Source: Planctellipticum variicoloris
GTDB lineage: Bacteria; Planctomycetota; Planctomycetia; Planctomycetales; Planctomycetaceae
Direction: 5' to 3'
Length of the DNA stretch: 64,000 nt
Assembly (NCBI RefSeq): GCF_030622045.1
Contig: NZ_CP130886.1
Location: 7,138,001 to 7,202,000 of the forward strand
The notes under the pieces are model-generated. The model saw nothing but the letters and a program-made list of their open reading frames with translations. It was not told where the DNA came from and did not search any database. Both the position numbers and the translations under genes were made by a program. Positions 26,510 through 36,582 of this stretch are shown here, in pieces (positions within the stretch are counted from its first letter, which is position 1; the number at the start of each line of letters is the position of its first letter).

Positions 26510-27325
26510 TCAACGGCTCTCATGTGCAGTTTTTGCGAGCGTTGCGGCGAACTCGTGGACCTGCTTCAGCACCGCATCCCGCTGCGTCGGATCAGTCGCC
26601 AGCGTCTCCAGGAACCGGACAATCGCCGAGCCGACGATCACTCCCTGCGCCAGGCCGCGGAGGCCGTCGATCTGATCGGCCCGGCTGATGCCGAATCCCA
26701 CCGCCAGCGGCAGTTCGGTCCGCTCGCGGAGCTGTCGCAGCATCTGCTGCAGTTCGTCGGGCAAGGCCTCACGGACCCCCGTCGTCCCGGCGACGGCGAT
26801 GCAGTACACGAAGCCCGTCGAGTTCTGCATGATCCGCGCCGCCCGGTCGCCGGGGGTCGTCGGAGCGATGAGCTGAATCAGATCGAGCTTCGCCGTCCGG
26901 GCCAGCTCGGCGAACTGGTCGGCTTCGTCCCCCGGCAGATCGGGGACGATCAGGCCCGCAAAGCCCGCCCCGGCCGCCTGCTCGACGAACTTGTCCGGGC
27001 CGATGCGGAAGATGATCGCGTAGGAGACCATCGCCACAAGGGGCGTGGTGATGTCGCGGGTGACTTCGGCGACGGTCGCGAAGATGTCCGCCACGTGGAC
27101 TTTGTTGTTGAGAGCCCGCGTGTACGAAGCCTGGATGACCGGGCCGTCGGCGATCGGATCGCTGTACGGAAAGCCGATCTCGATCAGGTCGGCCCCGGCG
27201 GCCGACAGCTCGCGGATCAGCCGGGCGGTCATCGGCAGATCAGGGTCGCCCGCCGTGATGAACGGCATGAACGCGAGCTGATTTTCGGCAGTTCGCCGGG
27301 TGAATACGGGGGCAATGGCGCTCAC
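26510..27325 (-). CDS. trpA: Tryptophan synthase alpha subunit
   Basis: A 271-residue TIM-barrel subunit that splits indole-3-glycerol phosphate to indole and glyceraldehyde 3-phosphate, and passes indole to TrpB. Family marks: the first catalytic Glu in ADLIEIGFPYSDPIADGPVIQ (which also holds the catalytic Asp), GFAGLIVPDLPGDEA, LIQLIAPTTP, GFVYCIAVAGTTG, and the phosphate-binding LPLAVGFGISRADQ and GVIVGSAIVRFLE. It starts at GTG 27325, downstream of trpB in the same direction with a 117-bp gap, so the two form an operon in the usual B-A order. No other trp genes are present. Confidence 0.95.
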   Translation of the reverse strand: MSAIAPVFTRRTAENQLAFMPFITAGDPDLPMTARLIRELSAAGADLIEIGFPYSDPIADGPVIQASYTRALNNKVHVADIFATVAEVTRDITTPLVAMVSYAIIFRIGPDKFVEQAAGAGFAGLIVPDLPGDEADQFAELARTAKLDLIQLIAPTTPGDRAARIMQNSTGFVYCIAVAGTTGVREALPDELQQMLRQLRERTELPLAVGFGISRADQIDGLRGLAQGVIVGSAIVRFLETLATDPTQRDAVLKQVHEFAATLAKTAHESR

Positions 27326-27442
27326 GGTGGATCAATCCGGCAGAAAAAGGGTGGCTTGTGATGAGTGGCTGGTGGCTCGTGAAGACACAAAGAAACCGGG
27401 GCATCGCGAGGACGCTCCTGCCCCGGCCACCCGTACTGTTGA

Positions 27443-28663
27443 TTAAATCGTTTGCCCGGTGAGGCGGGCGACTTCGTTGAGGTCTTTGTCGCCGCGTCCC
27501 GAAAGGCAGACCACGATCACGTCCTCCTTGCTCCGTTCGCGAGCCCGCTTCATGGCGTAGGCCATGGCGTGCGAGGTTTCGAGAGCCGGCAGGATGCCTT
27601 CGTTGAGGGCCACGGTCTTCATGGCGTCGAGGGCTTCGTGGTCGAGAATGTTGACGTACTGTACCCGACCGGTGTCCTTCCAGTAGCTGTGCTCGGGGCC
27701 GACGCCTGGATAGTCCAGGCCGGCGGAGATCGAATGGACGTCCATCGTCTGCCCGTCAGGATCCTGCAGCACATAGCTGTAGCTGCCGTGGAGCACTCCC
27801 TTGGTGCCGTAAGTCAGCGTGCTGGCATGCTCGCCCGGCTGCCCGCCGCGGCCCCCCGCTTCGACGCCGGTGAGGGTGACCAGTTCGTCGTCGACGAACG
27901 GATGAAACATGCCGGCGGAGTTGCTCCCGCCGCCGACGCAGGCGACTACTTCATCAGGCAGCCGGCCGACTTCCTGCAGACACTGGGCCCGGGCTTCGCG
28001 GCCGATCACCGACTGGAAATCGCGGACCATCATCGGGAACGGGTGCGGGCCGACGACCGAGCCGATGATGTAGTGAGTCGTTTCCACGGAGGCCATCCAG
28101 TCCCGCATCGCCTCGTTGATCGCGTCGCGGAGTGTGCGGGACCCGCTGGTGACGGGGCGGACTTCGGCCCCCATCGTCCGCATGATAAAAACGTTGAGCT
28201 TCTGCCGGCGGACGTCTTCCTCACCCATATAGACGACGCACGGCAGGCCGAAGCGGGCGCAGGCGGTGGCGGTGGCGACGCCGTGCTGCCCGGCCCCGGT
28301 CTCGGCGATGACCCGCTTTTTGCCCATGCGGAGAGTCAGCAGGGTCTGGCCGATGGTGTTGTTGATCTTGTGAGCGCCGGTGTGATTGAGGTCTTCCCGC
28401 TTGAAGTAAATCCGGGCGCCGCCGCAGAGTTGAGTAAGGCGTTCGGCGAAGTACAGAGGATTCGGCCGGCCGACGAAAGTGCGAAGCAGCTCGTTGAGCT
28501 GCTTCTGAAACGCGGGGTCCTGGCGCGCCTTTTCGTACTCGGTAGTGAGCTCTTCGAGGGCGTGCATCAGGGTTTCCGGGACGAACCGACGGCCGAACTC
28601 GCCGAAGCAGCCGTGAAGATCCGGAACGTGAGACGTGGCCTTCGGGGCCGTCGTCGTGGTCAT
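27443..28663 (-). CDS. trpB: Tryptophan synthase beta subunit
   Basis: A 406-residue PLP enzyme that joins indole and serine to give tryptophan, in an alpha2-beta2 complex with TrpA. The PLP lysine lies in [18 protein letters not shown]. Other marks are [14 protein letters not shown], the catalytic Glu in [16 protein letters not shown], the phosphate loop [15 protein letters not shown] and [14 protein letters not shown]. It ends with [12 protein letters not shown]. The ATG at 28663 ([11 protein letters not shown]) gives the normal length. The frame continues 21 codons upstream without similarity. No attenuator-like leader was recognised upstream. Confidence 0.96.
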   Translation of the reverse strand: MTTTTAPKATSHVPDLHGCFGEFGRRFVPETLMHALEELTTEYEKARQDPAFQKQLNELLRTFVGRPNPLYFAERLTQLCGGARIYFKREDLNHTGAHKINNTIGQTLLTLRMGKKRVIAETGAGQHGVATATACARFGLPCVVYMGEEDVRRQKLNVFIMRTMGAEVRPVTSGSRTLRDAINEAMRDWMASVETTHYIIGSVVGPHPFPMMVRDFQSVIGREARAQCLQEVGRLPDEVVACVGGGSNSAGMFHPFVDDELVTLTGVEAGGRGGQPGEHASTLTYGTKGVLHGSYSYVLQDPDGQTMDVHSISAGLDYPGVGPEHSYWKDTGRVQYVNILDHEALDAMKTVALNEGILPALETSHAMAYAMKRARERSKEDVIVVCLSGRGDKDLNEVARLTGQTI

Positions 28664-28865
28664 GGTCGCAACTTTCCGCGGTGAAAGAGGAAGGGAACTC
28701 CGCCGCGCAGGGCAGGGAAGTTCCAACGGGCATTATGCGGCGGGGCGGGGAAAAGGGTCAAATGAGGGGGCGGGAATTGCCGGGTGCTGTGTGACAAGAG
28801 CCAGGTGCCCAGAGGGGGCCGCCGGCGGCCGGGTTCGCCTTCCCTCAACTCTCAACTCTCAACTC

Positions 28866-29513
28866 TCAACGAATCCTCTCAACAACCTCATCCGTGGGAT
28901 AGCGAATCTTCGGTCCGTTGGCGTAGCGGTCGTCGGCCGCCCGGTAGCCAGCCGTCACCAGGACGGCTGATGCGTAACCCTTTTCGGCAAGGCCAAGGGC
29001 TTCGTCATAGGCGCGGGGCTGGAAGCCCTCCATCGGGCAGGCGTCGATGCCCAGCAGGGCGGCGGAAGCCAGAAAGACCCCCAGTGCCAGGTAAACCTGC
29101 AGTTTCGCCCAGTCCGTCGGGTCAAAGTTCGGGTCATTGATGAAGCCGGAAACCGTCCGGCGGTAGCCGGCGAGGCGTTCGGCGGGCGTGCCGGTGACCT
29201 CCGCAATCCGGGCCAGGTGACGGTCGATATCGTGCATGCCGAACGGCTCGCGGACGGCCATCACGATCAGATGAGAAGCGTCGACAACCTGCGACTGATT
29301 CCAGGTCAGCGGCAGGAGCTTCCGGCGCAGTTCCGGATTCTCAATGACAAAAAACTTCCACGGTTGCAGGCCGAATGAAGACGGCGACAGGACCAGGGAC
29401 TGTTCCAAGGCCGCCCAGGTTTCCGCGGGGATCTTGCGGTCGGGATCGAACCGTTTGACGGCATAACGCCACTGCAACTGCTGCAGAAGCTGGTCGGGTG
29501 TGGCGGGCGCCAT
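28866..29513 (-). CDS. NfsB-type NAD(P)H nitroreductase
   Basis: A 215-residue FMN-dependent oxidoreductase of the nitroreductase family, homodimeric and cytosolic by family. Pattern: LQWRYAVKRFDPDRKIP (FMN-binding Arg/Lys), LVLSPSSFGLQPWKFFVI, ASHLIVMAVRE, WAKLQVYLALGVFLASAALLGIDACPMEGFQP, AVLVTAGYRAADDRYA and the C-terminal KIRYPTDEVV. NfsB-like and dihydropteridine reductase-like members share these. The start MAPATPDQL fits the family, although the frame continues upstream. It lies between trpB and glnA in the same direction but is separated from both by spacers, one of which carries a CAACTCT tandem word. Confidence 0.85.
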   Translation of the reverse strand: MAPATPDQLLQQLQWRYAVKRFDPDRKIPAETWAALEQSLVLSPSSFGLQPWKFFVIENPELRRKLLPLTWNQSQVVDASHLIVMAVREPFGMHDIDRHLARIAEVTGTPAERLAGYRRTVSGFINDPNFDPTDWAKLQVYLALGVFLASAALLGIDACPMEGFQPRAYDEALGLAEKGYASAVLVTAGYRAADDRYANGPKIRYPTDEVVERIR

Positions 29514-29637
29514 GGGGAATCCTGCGGAAACGGCGACGGATGACTGCCCCACATTGTAGGACCTCCGACCGTGCGCGTCCTGCGGGCGAGGCACTTCACC
29601 GTTCTTCTCGACGCTCAACCCTCAACGCTCAACGACA

Positions 29638-31074
<1,437 letters not shown>

Positions 31075-31130
31075 GATGCCCGAAATCTGGTTTCCGGCGC
31101 GACAAGCTGCCTGTTTCTACAGCACTTGTA

Positions 31131-31146
31131 TGCAAACGCCATACCA
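31131..31146 (-). promoter_or_regulatory. Possible sigma-54 promoter of glnA
   Basis: The minus strand reads TGGTATGGCGTTTGCA. It has the invariant GG and GC at 10-nt spacing and a TTGCA -12 box, with two departures (C to T) in the -24 box. Transcription would start near 31119, giving a 45-nt leader before glnA. It fits the known sigma-54 control of glnA in many bacteria. Confidence 0.5.
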
Positions 31147-31223
31147 GCAGGCAAGCCCTGCCCAACAGATGGGCAGGCGGGCCTCGGGGGACCACGACGT
31201 GCATCGAGAGAAGGGAACTTCGT

Positions 31224-31310
31224 CCGACGGACGTCCACGTCCGTCGGTCTCTTCCTTTTTCTCTGGCATGTCATCGCCTGTGGAAGACAACGGACGTTCA
31301 CGTCCGTTGT
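31224..31310. repeat. Two CGGACG(T)NCACGTCCG hairpins
   Basis: Two 10-bp palindromes with 4-nt loops (31224-31247 and 31287-31310) share the core CGGACG/CGTCCG. They lie 39 bp apart between the glycosyltransferase stop and the glnA promoter. Neither has a clear U-tract, so they look like a paired intergenic repeat rather than simple terminators. Confidence 0.7.
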
Positions 31311-31329
31311 GCATCAGAGGCATGCTCAA

Positions 31330-33147
31330 CTAACGAATGTCCGCCGGACGGGCGGCGACCTGCGTCGTTTCCCGGCCCAGAATCACCAGCTCGTGGCGTC
31401 GGAGAAACCGCGGCTGACGGGCCAGCACCTTCACCCCCTCCGGGAGCAGCGGCTCCAGATTCGACAGCCGATCTTCCCGCGTCAGCACAAACCCCGCAGG
31501 ATGGTCGGCGAAGTACTGACCAACTTCCTCCGGCTGCCCCAGCTTGTCGACCCGGCCTCCCACGTAGAACACCAGGCTCGGCGTAAAGTATTCGTACGTC
31601 ACCACCTCCGGCGTATCAGTCCGGGCAATCCGGCGCGCTTCCGCGGCGAACAGCGGAGCTTCCAGGTGGCGACCAACGCGGGTCGACGCGAAGCCGGTGA
31701 TTCCAACTGCCAGCATAACCGCCATCACGAACAGGCCGCGCACTGCGATCTGCGGCTGCCGACGCTGCAGACAGCCGAACGCGAAGCCGGCCCCGACGAG
31801 CGGAATCAGGCCCAGCAGACCCAGCCAGCGCTCGGCCGGCAGGAAAATGTGCAGTCCGATCGGCAGGCCGATCAGCATCAGCACGCCAACGCCCCCCAGC
31901 GTCCGGCAGCCCAAACGGAAGATCGCCGAGCTGGAGGGGTCAACCTCGCGGAGCCAGTCGCGGAGGAAGACGGCGACAATCAGCGCCAGAGCCGGGTAGG
32001 TCGGCAGGACGTAATTCGGCAGTTTGGTCTGTGCGAACGAGAAGAACGTGATCCACACCCCGGCCCAGCAGGCCAGGAAGGTCAAGGCGGCGGCGTCCGG
32101 TCCCCCTTCGCGCAACCGACGGATGAGTCGCCAGACGGCGACCGGCAGAAACACCGACCAGGGAAAAGTCCCCAGCAGCAGAACCGGAATGTAGTAGACG
32201 ATCGGGCCGCGGTGATTCTCCATCGGCTCCAGAAAACGCCCCACGTTGTGCTGGCCGAAGAACCCCGCGAGCCAGGCGCCGTTGGTCTGGATGCCCACCG
32301 CGGTGTACCACGGCAGCGCCACCGCCGCGACGACCAGCGTCCCGAACAGCACTCGCATTTTCCACGAGGCAGAGGCGATCCGGACCGGGTTGAAGGTCTG
32401 AAGGATCGCAATCGGCCAGGTCCGCCACCATCCGCCGGTCGGCGCGGCGAGCGAGCCGTCGATCAACCGGTCGCCGCGCCAGCGGACCAGCAGGAACATC
32501 CCGACGATGGCGCACGGCAGAACCACGCCGACGGGGCCTTTCGCCAGAACCGCCAGCCCCATCGCCGCGTACATGGCAACGTTCCCCAGCCGTGTTGCGG
32601 GGAGGAACTGCTCCCAGTTCCGGCGGTCGGCTGAGCCTTCCGCGGTGCGTCCGAACCGGCCGCCGTGCCGCCGGGCGACCGCCCAGACGTAAGCCGTGAA
32701 AGCCAGCGTTGTGCAGAAGATCAGCGTGGCGTCGGGTGTGACCGACCGTCCGACGGCGGAGAACATCAGGCAGGTGCAGAGAATCAGCCCGGCGTAGAGC
32801 CCGGTCTGTGCGTCGAACAGCTTTCGGCCGAGGTGATAGGTCAGCAGCGACGCGCCAATGGCGAGGACCGACGACCCGAGCCGGGCCGTCAGTTCGGAAA
32901 CGCCGAACAGGTGGAACGACGTCAGCATGACCCAGTAGATCAGGATCGGTTTGTCGGTCCGGAGGTCGTGGTTGAACGTGGGGACGATCCAGTCCCCCCG
33001 TTCGAACATCTCCTTGCCGCAGACGGCGTTTTTGGGCTCGTCTTCGTCAAACAGGGGATACGCGCCGAGGTTGGTGAAGAACACCAGACCCGCCGCCAGC
33101 AGAATCCACGCCTGATGCCGGAGCAGTGGAGACGTGCTTCCGTTCAC
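31330..33147 (-). CDS. ArnT-like family 39 glycosyltransferase
   Basis: A membrane protein of about 605 residues from the PMT/ArnT glycosyltransferase group, which moves a sugar from a polyprenyl-phosphate donor to lipid or protein on the outer face of the cytoplasmic membrane. It has 10-12 hydrophobic helices and a periplasmic C-terminal part. The first loop carries the catalytic-type acidic pair LFDEDEPKNAVCGKEM, followed by FERGDWIVPTFNHDLRTDKPILIYW, the ArnT pattern. The acceptor is unknown. The start is uncertain: GTG 33147 with GAGG upstream is used because the 36 residues before it (ATG at 33255) look unlike the family. Confidence 0.78.
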   Translation of the reverse strand: MNGSTSPLLRHQAWILLAAGLVFFTNLGAYPLFDEDEPKNAVCGKEMFERGDWIVPTFNHDLRTDKPILIYWVMLTSFHLFGVSELTARLGSSVLAIGASLLTYHLGRKLFDAQTGLYAGLILCTCLMFSAVGRSVTPDATLIFCTTLAFTAYVWAVARRHGGRFGRTAEGSADRRNWEQFLPATRLGNVAMYAAMGLAVLAKGPVGVVLPCAIVGMFLLVRWRGDRLIDGSLAAPTGGWWRTWPIAILQTFNPVRIASASWKMRVLFGTLVVAAVALPWYTAVGIQTNGAWLAGFFGQHNVGRFLEPMENHRGPIVYYIPVLLLGTFPWSVFLPVAVWRLIRRLREGGPDAAALTFLACWAGVWITFFSFAQTKLPNYVLPTYPALALIVAVFLRDWLREVDPSSSAIFRLGCRTLGGVGVLMLIGLPIGLHIFLPAERWLGLLGLIPLVGAGFAFGCLQRRQPQIAVRGLFVMAVMLAVGITGFASTRVGRHLEAPLFAAEARRIARTDTPEVVTYEYFTPSLVFYVGGRVDKLGQPEEVGQYFADHPAGFVLTREDRLSNLEPLLPEGVKVLARQPRFLRRHELVILGRETTQVAARPADIR

Positions 33148-33264
33148 GTCGACCTCGTCAATCTCGTAAGCGCCCAGAAATCCCTTCAGAAGTGAGGCAC
33201 TGTAAGAGATTGCGCCAATTCGGACAACGGCGGATTGCCGCCGTGGCAGGGCCAATTACCCCCG

Positions 33265-33317
33265 ATCCCAGGCGGAGCCTCGCAATCCGCCGGTTCTCAG
33301 GCTCGCGCCCGGGAACC
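33265..33317. repeat. 27-bp palindromic intergenic repeat, tandem copies 2 and 3
   Basis: Two relatives of the repeat at 10093 lie next to each other: 33265-33286 (core CCCAGGCGGAGCCTCG) and 33292-33317 (GGTTCTC...GGGAACC). A run of eleven C follows at 33323. On the minus strand they sit between the esterase and the glycosyltransferase gene. Confidence 0.6.
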
Positions 33318-33367
33318 AGCGTCCCCCCCCCCCGGTCTTCTCCGCGTCCCCGCGGTAAAACGTCTTC

Positions 33368-34477
33368 TTACGGCGCAGGCGCCTTGAGCTGCTGTTCCAG
33401 CCAGCCGTAGCTCGCCTCGCGGACCGCCGGCGGGAAGTCGTGGGCGCTGTCGGGCGTTTCCAACCGCAGATTGTCCGCCGCCCCGTACAGCTCGTAGACC
33501 TTGCGGGCCTCTGCGATCCCCTTGCGGACCCCGCCGACATCAAAGTTGCCGTCGCCGGTCGGCGAGCACGAGAAAAAACCGCGCGGGGCCAGGCCGCCCG
33601 CGATCTCATAGAAATCGAAGGGGACTTCATCGGGACTGTTGTGATACACGTCCCGGATGCGGGGCATGTAGCGGTCGCTGGTCCAGCCGGCGAGCTTGCC
33701 GCCGTAGTAATCATGGAACGGAGTCCAGCCGCAGCTCGAAACGACCGCCCGCAGACGCGGCTCGAACATTGCCGTGAACAGGGCATTGTGCCCCCCCAGC
33801 GAATGCCCGATGACGCCGATTCGCAGCGGGTGCACTTCGGGCGTCGCGACGAGCAGGTCGACCGCACGGATGTTGTTCCAGATCGCCTTCATACTTCCGC
33901 TGGCGTACTCGCGCCCCTGGGTCTTGAAGTCGAATGGGTACTCGCCAAACGACGGGTAGTCCGGGACGAGACAGACGAAGCCCCGTTCGGCCAGTTCGTG
34001 AGCATAGTTCAGGTTGTTGCGAATCCCCACCGCGGCAGGCTCGTCCTTGCCGATCCCCGTCGTCTGGTGCAGGCAGAGCATCGCCGGGGCGGATTTCGCC
34101 TTGCCGATCACTGCCTGCGGAATCAGCAGCCAGGCCGGCACGCGGTCCCCGGGTTCAGGAGTGTAGCGGACCTTGCGGCGAAGGTACTTCTCCGTTTTCT
34201 CTTCGGAGACGACTTCCACGTCGAGCAGAACCCGGCGACTGTCGTCCGGAAGCGGACCCATCGCAAGCTGCATCCCGGCCAGGACGTGCCGACGCCGGAG
34301 CTCCCAGTCCGCGACTGTCTTGACCGGGCGCTCGGTCCCGTCGGAGTCGCGGACGACCATGAGCTGCCGGTGATCCAGCGGCCGGGGGTTCGCCTCCTGT
34401 CCCCGGAGCGGAAAAGTCTGCCCGCACGGGAGCGCCAGAAGCAGGAAAAGTCGCAGTGCGCGGGCAAGTCGTGTCAT
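33368..34477 (-). CDS. Secreted alpha/beta hydrolase (acetyl xylan esterase-like)
   Basis: A 369-residue exported hydrolase. The signal is RALRLFLLLALPCGQTFPLRG. The alpha/beta fold is read from VPAWLLIPQ, SAPAMLCLHQTTGIGKDEP (oxyanion strand), GFVCLVPDYPSFGEYPFDF and the nucleophile elbow IGVIGHSLGGHNALF (catalytic Ser). PRGFFSCSPTGDGNFDV could supply the acid, and the His lies in SAHDFPPAVREASYGWLEQQL. Related planctomycete proteins are annotated as dienelactone hydrolase or acetyl xylan esterase-like. The substrate is unknown, perhaps a polysaccharide ester. It is divergent from the gene at 34667. Confidence 0.8.
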   Translation of the reverse strand: MTRLARALRLFLLLALPCGQTFPLRGQEANPRPLDHRQLMVVRDSDGTERPVKTVADWELRRRHVLAGMQLAMGPLPDDSRRVLLDVEVVSEEKTEKYLRRKVRYTPEPGDRVPAWLLIPQAVIGKAKSAPAMLCLHQTTGIGKDEPAAVGIRNNLNYAHELAERGFVCLVPDYPSFGEYPFDFKTQGREYASGSMKAIWNNIRAVDLLVATPEVHPLRIGVIGHSLGGHNALFTAMFEPRLRAVVSSCGWTPFHDYYGGKLAGWTSDRYMPRIRDVYHNSPDEVPFDFYEIAGGLAPRGFFSCSPTGDGNFDVGGVRKGIAEARKVYELYGAADNLRLETPDSAHDFPPAVREASYGWLEQQLKAPAP

Positions 34478-34666
34478 CGCAGACTTCCGTCGAGTGGATT
34501 GGAGGCATGACCCGTCTTCGTCGGATCATCGAATCCGCGGTTGGGTTTGCAGTGCGCGGGGTGCATATCGGATGATGTACCGTAAGCGTACCACCTCTGC
34601 CAGTCGGATGTCCGATCGGATCAGGTTCGGACGCGGTGCGCAAGGGCCTCCGGGGAATCGGCAGAG

Positions 34667-35881
34667 ATGGCGATCGAGTTCGTTTGCCCGTATTGCGACG
34701 CCCAGATCCGCGTGCCGGACAAAGCGGCCGGCAAATCGGGGAAGTGCCCCCGGTGCGTCCGCAAGCTGATGGTCCCGCGGGTGAGCGCCGCCATGCCGGC
34801 GGTGACCGCCGCCCCGCCGCCGCAGGTCGCCCCCGGCCTGCCCGACTTTAACGCCGCCCCGCCCCCCGTACCGGCCGCGGCCGACGATGAAATCGTCTTC
34901 GCGGATGCCGCACCCGACGTGCTGCCCCCCCCGGCCCCGCCAGCCGTGAATCTCGCCGCACTGCCGCAAGTCTCCACCAGCGTCGCCCGGAAGCTGAAGA
35001 AACGCCGTCGCTCGTTCGTCTGGATGATCCCCGTTGTCTTCGGGCTGCTGTTGTGCGGCAGCCTGGCGTTCTTCTATTTCCCGGAACTGCTGCCGGCGCG
35101 AGTCACCGGCGAATTGACGGCGACGCGCATGACGTTCCCGGACCTCGAACCGGTGCTGATCGACAAAGCACTGCTGGGCGGAACCGACGAGGAAGCCAGG
35201 TCGGTGCTGACCGACCTGGAGAATCAGCCGATCCCGCTCATCAGTTCGCTGATGCAGGTCCAGTTGCGGGGGACGTCGCGGGGGCTGGATGTCTACGTAA
35301 CCGCCGGCGCAGACACGATGTTCTATCGCGTCGACCTGGCAAGCAATCCGTCGTTGCAGACGTGGCTTGAAAAGCACTCCGCCGATCTGGAGGACGTCCG
35401 CGAACGACAGCTTGCCCGGGCCGGAAAGTCCTTTGTTCCCGTAACAAAGGGCGTGCAGTCGGGCCAGACGATGATCGCTGATCTGGTGGGCTACCGCGAT
35501 ACGCTGGCGCTCCCGGCACTCGCGGGCGGACTGGGATACCATGTGGTCGCCCGCAACAAAACTCAGCTCTACCCCTGCGTCTATCAGCAGGCCGATCAGG
35601 CGTTGTACTTCCTGCTCCCCCCCGGCCTGTCGGAGTTCCAGATCGAAGGTCGCGCCGTTTCCGGTTCGAAGATCAGCTTTCCGGCAAAGTTGACCGTCCG
35701 CGTCGCGCCCGACGAAGTGACTGTCGGGCCGCGAAAATCGGAGCCGAAGGCCGACGCCGCAAAACCGGCGGCCGAAGATACGCCGAAGACCGACGACGAG
35801 CCCAGTCGGGAATTGCAGGACAAACCCGACCCCAAGGGCGAAAAGCCGGACACCAAACCCAGCGAGAAATCGGAGTCGTGA
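34667..35881 (+). CDS. Zinc-ribbon, single-pass membrane protein
   Basis: A 404-residue protein. The N-terminus is a four-cysteine zinc ribbon (FVCPYCDAQIRVPDKAAGKSGKCPRC), common at the start of planctomycete proteins. A long Pro/Ala-rich linker (about 40-105) follows, then a basic stop-transfer KLKKRRRSF and a membrane helix (WMIPVVFGLLLCGSLAFFYF). The C-terminal 200 residues lie outside the cytoplasm and match no family I recognise. The protein ends in a 50-residue acidic/Lys/Pro tail. The ribbon is probably cytoplasmic. The next gene at 35938 follows closely and may be co-expressed. Confidence 0.72.
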   Translation: MAIEFVCPYCDAQIRVPDKAAGKSGKCPRCVRKLMVPRVSAAMPAVTAAPPPQVAPGLPDFNAAPPPVPAAADDEIVFADAAPDVLPPPAPPAVNLAALPQVSTSVARKLKKRRRSFVWMIPVVFGLLLCGSLAFFYFPELLPARVTGELTATRMTFPDLEPVLIDKALLGGTDEEARSVLTDLENQPIPLISSLMQVQLRGTSRGLDVYVTAGADTMFYRVDLASNPSLQTWLEKHSADLEDVRERQLARAGKSFVPVTKGVQSGQTMIADLVGYRDTLALPALAGGLGYHVVARNKTQLYPCVYQQADQALYFLLPPGLSEFQIEGRAVSGSKISFPAKLTVRVAPDEVTVGPRKSEPKADAAKPAAEDTPKTDDEPSRELQDKPDPKGEKPDTKPSEKSES

Positions 35882-35937
35882 GCATCGCGCGCCAGTTCGT
35901 CATCTCCATCCCCGGTCCTCCAGCGAGTTGAGTCCCT

Positions 35938-36441
35938 ATGAGTTTGAGCCTGGATCTGGCAACCGCGCTGCAGCCCCTGGTCGGGCAGGTCTTCGTTCCG
36001 CCGCAGACCGTGTCGGTCTCCGACGGCAGCGGCGTGTCGCTCGCCATCGATCTGCTGTCCGTCGAAAAGCTCGGCGTGTCGTGCGAAGAATTGCGGCTGG
36101 ATGTCCCGGCGCTGGGCGGCGCCGCGGTCGATGTCCTGAAGACCTGGGCCGCCGGATTGTGCGGCCGCATCACCTACCTGCTCGAGACGCTGGAACCGCT
36201 GGAATACGACGCGCAGGGGCCGCAGGTGCTGATTCGATCGAAGTCGCCGGACGCGACGCAGCCCGCCCGCCCGCAGTATTACGAGGTCCTGCTGACATCG
36301 CTGGGCCAGGGACGCTTTGCCCTCCGCCGCTACGAGTACGACCGGGCGGCCGGAACGCGACTCCTGACGCCGCTCGATCTGACGAACCAGCAGCTCGCCA
36401 AACTGGTCAACGACCTCGTCGTCACGCTCCCCGCACCATGA
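35938..36441 (+). CDS. Conserved hypothetical protein
   Basis: A 167-residue soluble-looking protein without a signal peptide or membrane helix. It has alternating beta strands (VSVSDGSGVSLAIDLL, GRITYLLETLEPLEYDAQGPQVLIRS, YYEVLLTSLGQGRFALRRYEYD) and a closing helix (LTNQQLAKLVNDLVVTL). No family was recognised. The regular strand pattern and the position 56 bp after the zinc-ribbon gene suggest it is real and co-transcribed. Confidence 0.6.
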   Translation: MSLSLDLATALQPLVGQVFVPPQTVSVSDGSGVSLAIDLLSVEKLGVSCEELRLDVPALGGAAVDVLKTWAAGLCGRITYLLETLEPLEYDAQGPQVLIRSKSPDATQPARPQYYEVLLTSLGQGRFALRRYEYDRAAGTRLLTPLDLTNQQLAKLVNDLVVTLPAP

Positions 36442-36582
36442 AGATCCGGGACGACCTCGACGCGGCGTTTGTGACAGATACGATCTAATCGCATGATGGG
36501 ACTTGCAACGATCGCGGCTGCGGGCTGACAATCGACAGGAGATGCTCGCGGAATGGTCCCGTGATCTCCTTCCAGGTGTTGC

